Source: Sagittula marina (GTDB taxonomy: Bacteria; Pseudomonadota; Alphaproteobacteria; Rhodobacterales; Rhodobacteraceae). Taken from it: a stretch of 64,000 bases of DNA. Positions 36,275 to 45,167 of this stretch are shown here, one piece after another. The stretch covers positions 124,001-188,000 of the forward strand of contig NZ_JACIEJ010000009.1 of NCBI RefSeq assembly GCF_014196795.1, written 5' to 3'. The notes under the pieces were generated by a model. The model had not been told where the DNA came from and made no database searches. It saw only the letters and a list, made by a program, of their open reading frames with translations. Both the position numbers and the translations under genes were made by a program. Positions within the stretch are counted from its first letter, which is position 1; each line of letters begins with the position of its first letter.

Positions 36275-36960
36275 ATGCATAATGTGATTGGGATCGACGT
36301 GTCCAAGGCAACTCTGGATGCGTATTGTCTGACAAGAAACAAGCGTCGACAGGGCGTGAAAGCGACCTACGGGTTGGCTTCACTCTTCGATCGCGTTTCC
36401 ATGACCGGGCGTTCATCGTGTTCGAAGGTAAGGCGGATAAGGCGACGATCCGAGGGATTCTTGCCCAACCGAATGACTCCTGACTGTTTATTTGAAGCGC
36501 ATGTTGTCAATCCACGGCAGGCGCGATGATGCGCCGAAGCCATGGGCCGTGCCGCCAAGGTGGATCGTCTGGACATCGAGATGCTGGCGAGAAAGGGAAG
36601 CGCCCTGTAACAAGGCCACGCAAACGCATTCCGCCGCCCTAGGCAACCTTCGCGAGTTAATTTTTTTGCGCAGCGGTGTGATCAGGGGTCGGACCGCTGC
36701 CAAGACACGTCCGAAGATCGAAATGCATGCGATGCTGCGACGTCTGCTCATCCAGTGATTGGGCCAAATCGAACCGCAGTTGGCGCGAGTGGCTGCCGCC
36801 GTGAAGGCGATCGTGCGCTCTGTTCTCAGACTGGCCGATCGTTTCGAGATCTTGCCAGCATTCCCGACATTTCGACGAGGTCAGCGGTCGTTTTGCTCGC
36901 AGACATGCCGGGAGCGGCGCGATCAAGCGCTTGACCCTTCCGTGCAGCGAAGGTCCGGTC
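36275..36960 (+). mobile_element. IS110-family transposase remnant
   Basis: Starts MHNVIGIDVSKATLDAYCL, the DEDD-type N-terminus of IS110 enzymes, and continues in shifted frames through FEAHVVNPRQAR and VDRLDIEMLAR. The C-terminal part has IRGRTAAKTRPKIEMHA and ILASIPDISTRSAVVLLADM-like segments spread over three frames. Several indels and stops make it inactive. Confidence 0.75.
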
Positions 36961-37138
36961 CTCGAGCCCTCCCTACCGAATTGCTGCGTGACAGCGAATG
37001 TCGGCTTTGGATAAAAGGCAGGTCCGCAGCTGCAAGAGCGACACCAACTTTTGCGGAGCTTTAGGTTTCGAACTTGTGAGTCGATTGATGTGGGGTGCAT
37101 GATGAAAGCACCACAACTTTCCATGCGGGAGAGCAGGC

Positions 37139-38077
37139 ATGACGCTTGTCGTTTGTCGAAAGGAAGATCATGAAGTCTTCGTCCAGTCAGACTCCAAAGT
37201 CATCGACTGTTTTGGCGTTCTGGATGAGCGTTCCCTCCGTCAGAACAATATGCTCGATGGTCTTCTGAAGACTGTAATACTTCATCCGCATATTTGTCTT
37301 TCTTTCGCTGGAGCCTCTCTCCACGCCACGAGTTTTCTCAAGAGATTTATGGCGAGCAACATACGAGAATGGAACACGCCTCGCCTAATCTCAGAACTTT
37401 GGAACGTTCACAATGAATCCGATATGGCGTGCGACTTCATCCTTTGTGAGTCAGTCGAAAGATCACCACGCATCACCTTGATAAAAGGCGGAAGTGTCCG
37501 TGAGGATCAGCCGAGTGCGTGGATTGGGAGTCAACCAGCCTTCAACAAGTATCAGACAGCATTCCACGAACTTGAAGACTCATTTCCTTTGAATCAGAGA
37601 ATGCGCCATGCATTCCGTGAAGTTATTGATGACGAGGTCATTTCTGAAGTTGGGCATTTCCATATCGAGGTCTATCTGGAGCATCACTTCGCCAATACAG
37701 GGCTGATTGGCGGCGGTCCTGACAGTGTGTTCACCTACGAAATCAAGAGCGAATGGGATACTGGAAATCAGGTTTTCCACATTAAGGCGAATGAACCTAC
37801 AGCTATTTCGATGGGATGCGCTCCTTACGGCGCTTATGGAGTCAGCTATTTTCGTTCACTGTCGACTAAGCGGCATGGTGTGGCGATGCACTTTCCGCAC
37901 GCCAGATTTGGGCTTCTGATGTGTCCGCAAATTAATTGTGAGAAACCGATCTTCTTCAATGACTGTGTTGCCACTGAATTGCTGGACCAAATATGGGAGA
38001 CATATCAGATTTCTATGGAGGGCGTGGCTGTTGTTTCCGAGACGGAGTTTCGACTGATTCGAAGTGGACGAAATTAG
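37139..38077 (+). CDS. orphan protein resembling proteasome-beta/HslV Ntn hydrolases
   Basis: A 312-residue intact gene, visibly lower in GC than its surroundings, between IS110 and IS1182 remnants. It begins MTLVVCRKEDHEVFVQSDSK: after Met removal Thr is residue 1 and the Asp of QSDSK is residue 17, as in proteasome beta subunits and HslV. LDGLLKTVILHPHICLSFAG fits the segment with catalytic Lys (here K43, after a longer loop) and the GTMAG/GFAG strand. DFILCE...ITLIKGG...AWIGS fits the later beta strands. The C-terminal third is extra. GGAGA precedes the ATG. No HslU-like ATPase adjoins. Ntn assignment is my inference. Confidence 0.7.
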   Translation: MTLVVCRKEDHEVFVQSDSKVIDCFGVLDERSLRQNNMLDGLLKTVILHPHICLSFAGASLHATSFLKRFMASNIREWNTPRLISELWNVHNESDMACDFILCESVERSPRITLIKGGSVREDQPSAWIGSQPAFNKYQTAFHELEDSFPLNQRMRHAFREVIDDEVISEVGHFHIEVYLEHHFANTGLIGGGPDSVFTYEIKSEWDTGNQVFHIKANEPTAISMGCAPYGAYGVSYFRSLSTKRHGVAMHFPHARFGLLMCPQINCEKPIFFNDCVATELLDQIWETYQISMEGVAVVSETEFRLIRSGRN

Positions 38078-38295
38078 ACCGCAATGTAGGAGAGCAGCCG
38101 TTCGAACTTGTAAGCTGAACGCCAGCTTTCTTCCCGCAAAGCTGACCTTGACCCGCCAGAGCATGCTGCACGACGCGACCGATGCCCGGTTCGGCGAAGT
38201 TGCACCGCATCGAGCCCCACCTCGGAGCGGGTTCGCAGAGGGCCGCGTGCGTCACGACACCGGCTTGGAAGGCTGCCCGCCGCCGCATGACCGAT

Positions 38296-38700
38296 TTTCA
38301 CCGGTTCCGTGGAAAACACACCCGTTCGCGAGCACGGAATTTCGTCGCTTGAGTTGGGCAGGAGAGGCTTTCCTGTCGGGTGGTTCGCGGTTGCTGCGGT
38401 GCGGGAAGGATCTTGGCCAGCTTGCGGAGGTTCCGGGCGGTTGCTGCGAGGAGGAAGTCGTCATTTGCGTCGCATGGGCCGAGGAACGGGAGCCGGTTGA
38501 GGCAGCGGATCCATTTGAGGTGGGCAAAGAGCATCTCGACCTACTTTCGCAACTTCATCGAGATGACGTATTGGTCGGTTTGGGCAATGTCGCGGGCGAC
38601 CTGACGGACGTCTTCATGTTCCTCGCGGGTGATCTTACGTGCATCCACGTTCGGGCAGCATTTCGCCTGGGAAGGACATGCCTTGGGGTCAGGACTCATA
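38296..38700 (-). mobile_element. IS1182-type transposase C-terminal remnant
   Basis: On the minus strand: CPSQAKCCPNVDARKITREE and ARDIAQTDQYVISMKLRK, then after a frameshift MLFAHLKWIRCLNRLPFLGP, AATARNLRKLAKILPAPQQP and the element end. The last part is closely similar to 18160-18290, so both regions derive from related elements. It abuts an IS5-type fragment at about 38697. Confidence 0.7.
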
Positions 38701-38820
38701 GCCAGCAGATGACGCGTGCTGCGAGGGCGATGGCTGACAGGCAGACCTTCGGGCATCTGCCGTAGCGGGTTGCCACACGGGGCCAATACTTCAACCTGCC
38801 GAACATGATCTCGTATCGCT

Positions 38821-38858
38821 GCCCGGCAGGGCATCACGGTACGTGATGTCCCGAGAGG
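38821..38858. repeat. short stem-loop repeat, copy A
   Basis: Begins GCCCGGCAGGG and ends ATGTCCCGAGAGG; the middle is the perfect hairpin ATCACG-GTA-CGTGAT. It lies inside the IS5-type remnant, splitting the codons for RRNR and YEIM. Copy B is 36 bases further on. Confidence 0.65.
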
Positions 38859-38893
38859 TGCGGTTCCGGCGTTTGTATCGGCGCTTGTCGCTC

Positions 38894-38929
38894 GCCCGGC
38901 AGGGTATTGCGCAGCAATGTCGCGAGAGG
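38894..38929. repeat. short stem-loop repeat, copy B
   Basis: Same ends as copy A (GCCCGGCAGGG and ATGTCGCGAGAGG) but a different hairpin, ATTGC-GCA-GCAAT. Both sides of the stem changed together. It splits the transposase codons for PVKY and DKRRY. Confidence 0.65.
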
Positions 38930-39027
38930 GGTACTTTACCGGTTCCTTCCTCTGCCTCCGGCCAGGGATGCATATTGCACGTCCCCAAACTGCGGCCGGG
39001 CCTTGGGACTGGGCGTCCTTGGCTCTC

Positions 39028-39777
39028 TCAGCGGGACGTGCGGCGCAAAAGGTAGCTGTCCATGATCCATCCGTATTGAGCGCGAGCGTCGCTTCGGGTT
39101 TGAATGATTTCGTCGCAAACCTCGTCGAGCAGGCCGTGAATGAGGATCTGGTTCCTTGTTCCCAGGTAGGCGCCCCACCAGATGTGTAGCCCATCCGGTG
39201 GGAGGTCCTTAAAGGTACACTCCCCGTCGAGCATCACCACTGTCGTATCGCCCTGAGGCAGCCCGTGCGTGCGCAAACGGCGCCCGGTGGTGACATGCAC
39301 TGCGCCGTTGACGGTGTTCAGCGGGATCGCGTGCGCTGCCGTCAGCGCCTGTATCGCAGTGATGCCGGGGATCACGCGCACGTTGGGTTCGGGTGTCAGC
39401 CGCGCGGCAATACGCAACGTGCTGTCATACAGCGACGGGTCCCCCCAGACCAAAAGCGCCACGGGGCCTTCGACCTGGGCGGTATCCAGCGCAGCCGCCC
39501 AGCGGTTTGCGATCTCGTCATGCCAGAGCGCCACACGCTCCTGATAAGGCAAAGCGGGATCGCGTTCGGGATAGTCGAAATGCACCACTTTGGCCCGGGT
39601 TTCGCTGGCCGCGATGATTTGATGACGCACCTCTGCCAGATCGTCCTTGCCAGCACCCTTGCGGGGCACAAGGATGAGGGCGGCATCCCGCAAGGCGGCC
39701 ACCCCCTCCAGCGTGATATGCGACAGGCTGCCGGTGCCGATGCCGATCAGCCAGATGTCTTTGGGTGCGCGTATCAT
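39028..39777 (-). CDS. cobF: precorrin-6A synthase (deacetylating)
   Basis: A 249-residue tetrapyrrole methylase, the CobF enzyme of the aerobic B12 route: it methylates C-1 of precorrin-5 and releases acetate. Visible are the N-terminal LIGIGTGSLSHITLEG, a GDPSLYDS loop, VIPGITAIQAL and a GALWWGAYLG-like late segment (HIWWGAYLGTRNQ). It lies 63 bases downstream of the cbiM-like gene on the same strand, so it should share the riboswitch at 40597-40735. Confidence 0.93.
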   Translation of the reverse strand: MIRAPKDIWLIGIGTGSLSHITLEGVAALRDAALILVPRKGAGKDDLAEVRHQIIAASETRAKVVHFDYPERDPALPYQERVALWHDEIANRWAAALDTAQVEGPVALLVWGDPSLYDSTLRIAARLTPEPNVRVIPGITAIQALTAAHAIPLNTVNGAVHVTTGRRLRTHGLPQGDTTVVMLDGECTFKDLPPDGLHIWWGAYLGTRNQILIHGLLDEVCDEIIQTRSDARAQYGWIMDSYLLRRTSR

Positions 39778-39840
39778 GGTCGTCTTTCGGTCACAAAGCT
39801 CCGGACCGCTGAAGGTGCGGCCCGGAAGCGAATGTTGGGG

Positions 39841-40518
39841 TCAGGCCGCGTTAAACAGCCGTTCCGTGAAAATGCCGGACGTGTTCTTATTGCGCAGCGC
39901 TTTTGCCCCGGCCAATACGGCAAGGTCGGCGACCGGCTCGACGATGACGACCAGCATATAGGCTGCGCCGAAGCTGAGTACTGAGCTCAGGTTTTCGGCA
40001 CCGACGCCTTGGCCGTAGATTGCCCAGAACGCGACCCAGGCCACGACACCCCCCTGATAGAGGGCGGAGAGTTTGAGCACTTCGCCGTACCCGAGGTCGA
40101 CGTAAGCCGTCTGTCGTGGAATGATCCGACGCGCCAATTCGGTGATCGCAAAGAGCGGCACCAGCAGGGTCGTGACATTGACGAAATACATCGGCATGTC
40201 GGTCGGGGCAAAGAACATCCCCTGCACCAGCAGGCCGAGCGCGAGGCCAAGCGCCGCCGGGGCCGCGCCGAGAAGCAGCAACAGGGTGGTCCCGAGGATG
40301 AAATGCACCTCTGACACGCCCACCGCGAAATGCGGCATGACTTCAAAAAAGACGAAGGTTCCAACAGCCGCCAAAACGGTGCGGGTGGCCAGTGACACAA
40401 CATTGCTTGCGCGCAGTTCATCGCGCACCAGTTTGGCCGTGTAACCTGCCGCGCCTGCCGCTGTTGCGTAGGCAAATGCCATTTTGGCGCCGTCCACGAC
40501 GCCGGGTTCAATATGCAT
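39841..40518 (-). CDS. CbiM-like cobalt transporter membrane protein
   Basis: A 225-residue membrane protein of the CbiM/ECF family. It begins with the metal-binding N-terminus MHIEPGVVDGAKMAFAY and has SEVHFILGTTLLLLLGAAPA plus four to six further hydrophobic segments. The family captures Co2+ for B12 synthesis. No CbiN, CbiQ or CbiO partner is nearby, so it may work alone or with unlinked subunits. It is headed by a cobalamin riboswitch. Confidence 0.85.
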   Translation of the reverse strand: MHIEPGVVDGAKMAFAYATAAGAAGYTAKLVRDELRASNVVSLATRTVLAAVGTFVFFEVMPHFAVGVSEVHFILGTTLLLLLGAAPAALGLALGLLVQGMFFAPTDMPMYFVNVTTLLVPLFAITELARRIIPRQTAYVDLGYGEVLKLSALYQGGVVAWVAFWAIYGQGVGAENLSSVLSFGAAYMLVVIVEPVADLAVLAGAKALRNKNTSGIFTERLFNAA

Positions 40519-40596
40519 GGTCTAGTCCCTCATATATGGTGCTGCCCCTCCGGCAGCGGGGATACCCGCCGGACTGGCGGGGGGGGTAATGAGTAC

Positions 40597-40735
40597 GGCA
40601 GGTCTCCTGACTTGCGGGTCGCGGCGTTCCGGGCCTTCCCAGCCAATGGGCCAGTGGCAGTCCTTCACGCTCACCGCTTACAGTTGCGGGGGCAGTCCAG
40701 GTGTTTCACCCGGTTCCCTATTCGTCACGGGTCGT
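40597..40735 (-). promoter_or_regulatory. cobalamin riboswitch 2 (cbiM-cobF leader)
   Basis: On the minus strand: an AGGGAACCGGGTG-like start, GACTGCCCCCGCAACTGTAAGCGG, a GCCACTGGCCC core, and the B12 box AGTCAGGAGACCTGCC at 40612-40597. It lies between cobA (ending at 40786) and the cbiM-like gene (starting at 40518). A GCTGCC/GGCAGC hairpin at 40537-40553, with a GGAGGGG loop, may be its expression platform. Confidence 0.92.
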
Positions 40736-40785
40736 GACACCGTACGAGGCGGTCGGTGTGTCGGTCTCCTCTCGTGGTTCTCGTT

Positions 40786-41505
40786 TCATGTCTCTGCCAG
40801 TGGTCCGTAAAGGATCAGGGCGGGTTTGTCGGAAAGCCCCTTTTCGAGCGCCTCTGACAGGGACGTGACCGTGTGGCGTTGGATGGTCTGCTCGGGCGTG
40901 CTGATCGCCTCTGCGAGGATCGCAGATGTATCGCCCGGCAGCCCAGCGTCGCTGAGCATGGCGAGAAGTTTCGGGAACGTCCGTTTGGCCATGAACAAGA
41001 CGGTCGAGGCCGTCGGGTCCGCCAGCGCGCTCAGGTTCATGTCTTCCGGCAGTTGGCCGGACACATCGTGTCCCGTGACGAATTGCACGCGACGTGCCGT
41101 CAGCCGCCGGGTCAGCGGAATGCCAGCGGCGGCGGCGGCGGCACAGGCCGATGGCACACCGGGAATGATCTCGTAACCGATGCCGGCGGCCTTCAGCGCG
41201 GTGATTTCCTCTTCGAGCCGACCAAAGATGCCGCTGTCCCCGGACTTCAGCCGCACCACCCGTTGATCCAGCTGTGCATATTCCACCAGCAGGCGGCTGA
41301 CATGGTCCTGACGAGGGGAGGGGCGTCCTGCCCGTTTGCCGACGCCGACCAGATCGGCCCCCGCCCGCGCATGGCTGAGGATCGGGCCCGACGACAGGTC
41401 GTCGAACAGGACGGCATCCGCCCGCCCGAGACGGTTCACCGCCTTGAGCGTCAAAAGCTCCGGATCTCCGGGGCCTGAACTGACGAAACTGACGAAGCCG
41501 GTCAT
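40786..41505 (-). CDS. cobA: uroporphyrinogen-III C-methyltransferase
   Basis: A 239-residue SUMT that methylates uroporphyrinogen III at C-2 and C-7 to precorrin-2. Motifs are VSSGPGDPELLTLKA, VGKRAGRPSPRQ, RLKSGDSGIFGR and EIIPGVPSACAAAA. No NAD-dehydrogenase (CysG-like) domain is attached. The start overlaps the cobB stop by four bases; last gene of the cobL-E-M-B-A run. The last segment ILYGPLAE ends normally. Confidence 0.94.
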   Translation of the reverse strand: MTGFVSFVSSGPGDPELLTLKAVNRLGRADAVLFDDLSSGPILSHARAGADLVGVGKRAGRPSPRQDHVSRLLVEYAQLDQRVVRLKSGDSGIFGRLEEEITALKAAGIGYEIIPGVPSACAAAAAAGIPLTRRLTARRVQFVTGHDVSGQLPEDMNLSALADPTASTVLFMAKRTFPKLLAMLSDAGLPGDTSAILAEAISTPEQTIQRHTVTSLSEALEKGLSDKPALILYGPLAET

Positions 41506-42812
41506 GCCGGTTCCTCCTGCGCGACGAGGTGAAAAAAAGTGCCGGATACATGGCCGCGCCAGGACCCGGTTTCCGGGACAAGCGTCCCGTCCGCGTCGCG
41601 GACCTCGGCCAGCGCGGCGTCCGGTTGCTCGATGATGCTGGAATAGTGGAACTCATGCCCACGCAACGCGGCACCGATGGAAAAACCGGGCAGGGAGGCT
41701 TGCAGGACCGCGCGGCGATACCCCAGATGAAATTTGCGTTTCTCGTAGCTGGTGACGAGACCGAGAAGCCCAGCCATTCGGTGTCGGGTGCCGGAGGCGT
41801 CGATCAGTGCTTCTCCTAAAGCCATGTAGCCGCCGCACTCGCCATGAACGGGGCGCGCTTCGGCAAATCGGCGCAGCCCGTCGCGAAAGGTCTCGGCAGC
41901 GGCAAGTGTTCCGGCGTGCAGCTCCGGATAGCCGCCGGGCAACCATGCAAGATCGGCATTTATGTCCGGCGCTTCGTCGTTCAGCGGAGAGAACGGAAGG
42001 ACTTCCGCCCCGGCGTCCCTCCAGCCTTCGAGGATATGAGGATAGGTGAAGGAAAACGCGGCGTCCTGGGCCAGTGCGATGCGTTGGGCCGGCGGGCGAT
42101 GGGGCATTTTCTCGCGATGCGGCAGATCGTGCCCATTCGCGGCATCGCGGATCAGATCGAGGTCGAGATGTTCCCGAACAAAGGCGGCGTAATCGGCGAT
42201 TGCCGCGTCAAGAGCGGGATGCTCAACGGCTTGTATCAATCCCAGATGCCGCTCGGGCAGCGACAGATCCCCCCGCCGTGGCAGAACGCCAAGCACCGGC
42301 AGGCCTGCGCGCTCCATCCCCAGGCGCGCCAGCCGTTCGTGGCGCGGCGAGGCCACGCGGTTCAGGATCACGCCGGCAAATGGCAAATCGGGCAGGTAGC
42401 TGCGAAACCCGAGCGCGGTGGCGGCTGCCGATTGCGCCTGTCCGCTGACGTCCAGCACCAGAACTACAGGCCAGCCCATGGCCTGAGCGGTTTCCGCACT
42501 GCTTCCGAAGCCTTGTTGACCACGCGTGGCGACACCGTCGAACAACCCCATCGACCCTTCGGCGATGCAGATGTCGGCGTCCCGCCCACGTGCCGCGATG
42601 GATTGCCAAAGGTCTGTCCCCATCGCCCAGCCATCGAGGTTGAAGCTCGCGCGGCCACAGGCCACCTTGTGAAACGCCGGGTCGATATAATCCGGCCCGG
42701 ACTTGAACGGTTGGACGCGGAGACCATCATCGCTCAGCGCGCGCAACAACCCCAACATCACCGTCGTCTTGCCCGTGCCCGAAGACGGCGCAGAGATCAG
42801 CAGCCCCTTCAT
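41502..42812 (-). CDS. cobB: cobyrinate a,c-diamide synthase
   Basis: A 436-residue enzyme: P-loop [22 protein letters not shown] at the N-terminus (key part SGTGKTT) and a C-terminal class I glutamine amidotransferase domain with nucleophile Cys in [15 protein letters not shown]. In the aerobic pathway it amidates hydrogenobyrinic acid at a and c, using ATP and glutamine. ATG 42812 overlaps the cobM stop (ATGA). Confidence 0.93.
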   Translation of the reverse strand: MKGLLISAPSSGTGKTTVMLGLLRALSDDGLRVQPFKSGPDYIDPAFHKVACGRASFNLDGWAMGTDLWQSIAARGRDADICIAEGSMGLFDGVATRGQQGFGSSAETAQAMGWPVVLVLDVSGQAQSAAATALGFRSYLPDLPFAGVILNRVASPRHERLARLGMERAGLPVLGVLPRRGDLSLPERHLGLIQAVEHPALDAAIADYAAFVREHLDLDLIRDAANGHDLPHREKMPHRPPAQRIALAQDAAFSFTYPHILEGWRDAGAEVLPFSPLNDEAPDINADLAWLPGGYPELHAGTLAAAETFRDGLRRFAEARPVHGECGGYMALGEALIDASGTRHRMAGLLGLVTSYEKRKFHLGYRRAVLQASLPGFSIGAALRGHEFHYSSIIEQPDAALAEVRDADGTLVPETGSWRGHVSGTFFHLVAQEEPA

Positions 42813-43612
42813 GCGTTGGCCTCGGTCTCTTCGGTCCAGCTGGCCCAAGGGCTGTCGCTGCTTTGCGGCCTGTAGCGCCGATCATAGTCCACGGCATACA
42901 GGCAGCTTTCGTCGAACCCCTCGCCAGCGAGGGCGGGGCCCACAAGGATCAACGCGGTGCGCTGGATATCCCCGGTCACTTGCACTGCTATCGTAGACAA
43001 CTGGCCGCGCAGGATGACCTGATCCGGCCAACTGGCGCGATAGACCACGGCAACGGGGCAATCGGTGCCATAGGCTGGGGTCAGCTCGGTCACCACGCGC
43101 TCGAGGTTCTGAATCGACAGATGGATCGCAAGCGTCGCGCCGGTGGCCGCAAAGTTGGTCAAGGTCTCGCCTTCCGGCATCGCGCTGGCACGGCCGGAAG
43201 TTCGCGTCAGCACCACAGATTGCGCGAGACCCGGCAGCGTGAGCTCCGTCCCCAGTGCCGCAGCCGCAGCGGCAAAGGCTGGCACGCCGGGCGTGACAGA
43301 CACCGGGATGCCCATCGCCTTCAGACGGCGCATTTGCTCGCCCATGGCCGACCAGACGGACAGATCACCGGAGTGCAAACGGGCCACATCTTGCCCTGCG
43401 GCATAGGCCTTGCCGATCTCAGCCATGATCTGGTCGAGGTCCAGCGGCGCTGTGTTGACGATGCGGGCATCCGTCGGGCAGAGCGCCAAGATCTCGGCAG
43501 GCACCAGAGAACCTGCGTACAGACACACCTGGCAGCTTGAGATGATGTCACGTCCGCGCAGCGTCAACAGGTCCGGCGCGCCGGGGCCAGCGCCGATGAA
43601 ATGAACGGTCAT
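42809..43612 (-). CDS. cobM: precorrin-4 C11-methyltransferase
   Basis: A 267-residue methylase beginning [20 protein letters not shown]. It carries [36 protein letters not shown] and [16 protein letters not shown], all typical of CobM. It adds the C-11 methyl to precorrin-4. It overlaps cobE upstream and cobB downstream by ATGA junctions. Confidence 0.94.
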   Translation of the reverse strand: MTVHFIGAGPGAPDLLTLRGRDIISSCQVCLYAGSLVPAEILALCPTDARIVNTAPLDLDQIMAEIGKAYAAGQDVARLHSGDLSVWSAMGEQMRRLKAMGIPVSVTPGVPAFAAAAAALGTELTLPGLAQSVVLTRTSGRASAMPEGETLTNFAATGATLAIHLSIQNLERVVTELTPAYGTDCPVAVVYRASWPDQVILRGQLSTIAVQVTGDIQRTALILVGPALAGEGFDESCLYAVDYDRRYRPQSSDSPWASWTEETEANA

Positions 43613-43977
43613 AAAGGGGCTCCTTCGGCCAGGGCGCAGCTTGAAAGGCGGTCTGCGGCGTGCAGGCGCGGCGCCAGCAATCGCGCGCCCGGCCCGGCGG
43701 CGGCCAGAGCGGCGGCTTCGGCCACGGAACCGGTGCCGCGTTCTGCCGCAACGCGCAAAGACTGCGTGAAAGTGGGTTGCGCTACGAGATCTTCCGCCGT
43801 CACCGAGACCAGCGGCAAACCCAGTTCATCCGCCAACGGCGCAAGGCTGGCGGCCTTGTCGGCAGCGGTGGCAAGCATCTGGGGGGGACGATCCACGGCG
43901 GCACAGGCCGCGTTGAAGGCATCCCTCAGGCTGTCAGTTTGGGCGCGCGTAGAGAAACCGAAACCAGCGACGATCAT
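43609..43977 (-). CDS. cobE: cobalamin biosynthesis protein CobE
   Basis: A 122-residue protein like the CobE/CbiG C-terminal domain: [20 protein letters not shown] at the start and [22 protein letters not shown] toward the end. Its biochemical role is not settled; it is usually found with the ring-contraction genes. ATG 43977 overlaps the cobL stop by four bases; an in-frame ATG five codons upstream is not needed. Confidence 0.88.
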   Translation of the reverse strand: MIVAGFGFSTRAQTDSLRDAFNAACAAVDRPPQMLATAADKAASLAPLADELGLPLVSVTAEDLVAQPTFTQSLRVAAERGTGSVAEAAALAAAGPGARLLAPRLHAADRLSSCALAEGAPL

Positions 43978-45167
43978 AGCGTGTGGCTCCATTGGGTGAT
44001 CGGGAAGGACGCGCGCCAGCCTTGCTTTGGGCCGATGGGCACCGCATTGGCGATCTCCATCCGCATCAGCTCACCCCCAAGACGGTTGCAGGTTTGAACC
44101 AGCAAAGCCTCGCTTTCCAGCGTCACCGCATTGATGACCAGCCGCGTGCCGGCGGGCAGGGTCTCAAGGCTGTGGATCAGTTCCGGCGACAGGCCGCCAC
44201 CGACGAACACCGCATCCGGCGGCGTCAGGTTCTCCAGGGCAGCCGGGGCCGCGCCATGGACGACGCTCAGACGATCCACCCCAAGGTGCGTTGCGTTGGC
44301 GGAGATAAGGGCCACGCGATCGGCGCGTGGCTCGATGGTTGTGGCGCTCAGTGATGGACAGGCAAGCAGCCACTCGATCGCGATGGAACCGCACCCGCCG
44401 CCGATGTCCCAAAGATGCTCAGAGGCGCGTGGTGCGAGGGCCGAAAGGGTCATGGCGCGTATCGGGCGTTTCGTGATCTGGCCATCATGTGCGAACCAGT
44501 CATCCGCAAGGCCACTGACGCGGGGGAGCGGACGCCCCTCGCCGCGCACCTCTATGGCGACGCAGACAGGATGGCTGGCAACGCCATCAGACAAGTCCGC
44601 TGCTGGCAATTCAGTGACCCGTTCCCGGGGACCTCCGAGTGCCTCCATGATCACGCAATGCGAGGCGCCAAAGCCCGTTTGCTCCAGATAGGTGCCGAGT
44701 TCGACAACCGCGTCGCCGTCGCGCAGCGTGACGATGATGCGCTGCGACGGGGCAAGGTGCGGCCGCAGTCGTGAGAGCGGTTTTGCATGCAGGCCAAGGC
44801 AGACCGTCGCCTCCAATGGCCAACCCAGACGAGCCGCCGCCAGCGAAAAGGTCGAATGTCCCGGAAAGGCTTGCCATTCGTCGCGCGCCAGATGTCGGGT
44901 CACGGTGGTTCCGGCCCCGAACCAGAACGGATCGCCAGAGGCCAGCATCACCGTCGGCTGTCCGCGCCGCGCCATCAACAGGTCGACGCCTTGGGCAAAG
45001 GGCACCGGCCATTCAATCTGTTCGGCCCCGTCCGGGATCAGGGACAAGTGTCGCGCCGGGGCCATGACGCAAGCTGCCTGTGCCAGCGCATCCCGGCTTG
45101 CGTTGCACAGGCCCGCTGGGCCATCTTCGCCCAAACCTATGATTGTCAGCCAAGGAGCCTCAGACAT
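43974..45167 (-). CDS. cobL: precorrin-6Y C5,15-methyltransferase (decarboxylating)
   Basis: A 397-residue bifunctional enzyme. The N-terminal methylase (MSEAPWLTIIGLGEDG, VMLASGDPFWFGAG) adds C-5/C-15 methyls; the C-terminal CbiT-like domain (SEHLWDIGGGCGSIAIEWLL) decarboxylates the acetate side chain. The start ATG occupies 45167-45165 and shares two bases with the cobK start on the other strand. AGAAGG, nine bases upstream, lies inside cobK. First gene of cobL-E-M-B-A. Confidence 0.94.
   Translation of the reverse strand: MSEAPWLTIIGLGEDGPAGLCNASRDALAQAACVMAPARHLSLIPDGAEQIEWPVPFAQGVDLLMARRGQPTVMLASGDPFWFGAGTTVTRHLARDEWQAFPGHSTFSLAAARLGWPLEATVCLGLHAKPLSRLRPHLAPSQRIIVTLRDGDAVVELGTYLEQTGFGASHCVIMEALGGPRERVTELPAADLSDGVASHPVCVAIEVRGEGRPLPRVSGLADDWFAHDGQITKRPIRAMTLSALAPRASEHLWDIGGGCGSIAIEWLLACPSLSATTIEPRADRVALISANATHLGVDRLSVVHGAAPAALENLTPPDAVFVGGGLSPELIHSLETLPAGTRLVINAVTLESEALLVQTCNRLGGELMRMEIANAVPIGPKQGWRASFPITQWSHTL

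Larger units (their letters stand above)
38697..39020 (-). mobile_element. IS5-family (IS427-like) transposase C-terminal remnant with two small insertions
   Basis: Minus-strand pieces read ICIPGRRQRKEPVKY, DKRRYKRRNR and YEIMFGRLKYWPRVATRYGR followed by CPKVCLSAIALAARVI and a stop. These are consecutive parts of the IS427-group C-terminus, but two inserts of about 41-44 bases interrupt them, after VKY and after RRNR. The inserts are copies of one small repeat (see 38821 and 38894). The copy is dead and abuts the cobF 3' end. Confidence 0.7.

Noticed and set aside
38821-38929. Two similar repeats with a 36-base gap, suggestive of a tiny CRISPR array
   Set aside because: Only two units, the repeats themselves contain variable hairpins, and the 'spacer' is transposase coding sequence. 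No cas gene is nearby.
40718-41674. Long minus-strand frame overlapping cobA
   Set aside because: It is an out-of-frame shadow of cobA and the end of cobB; composition is Arg/Gly-rich and no family motif appears.
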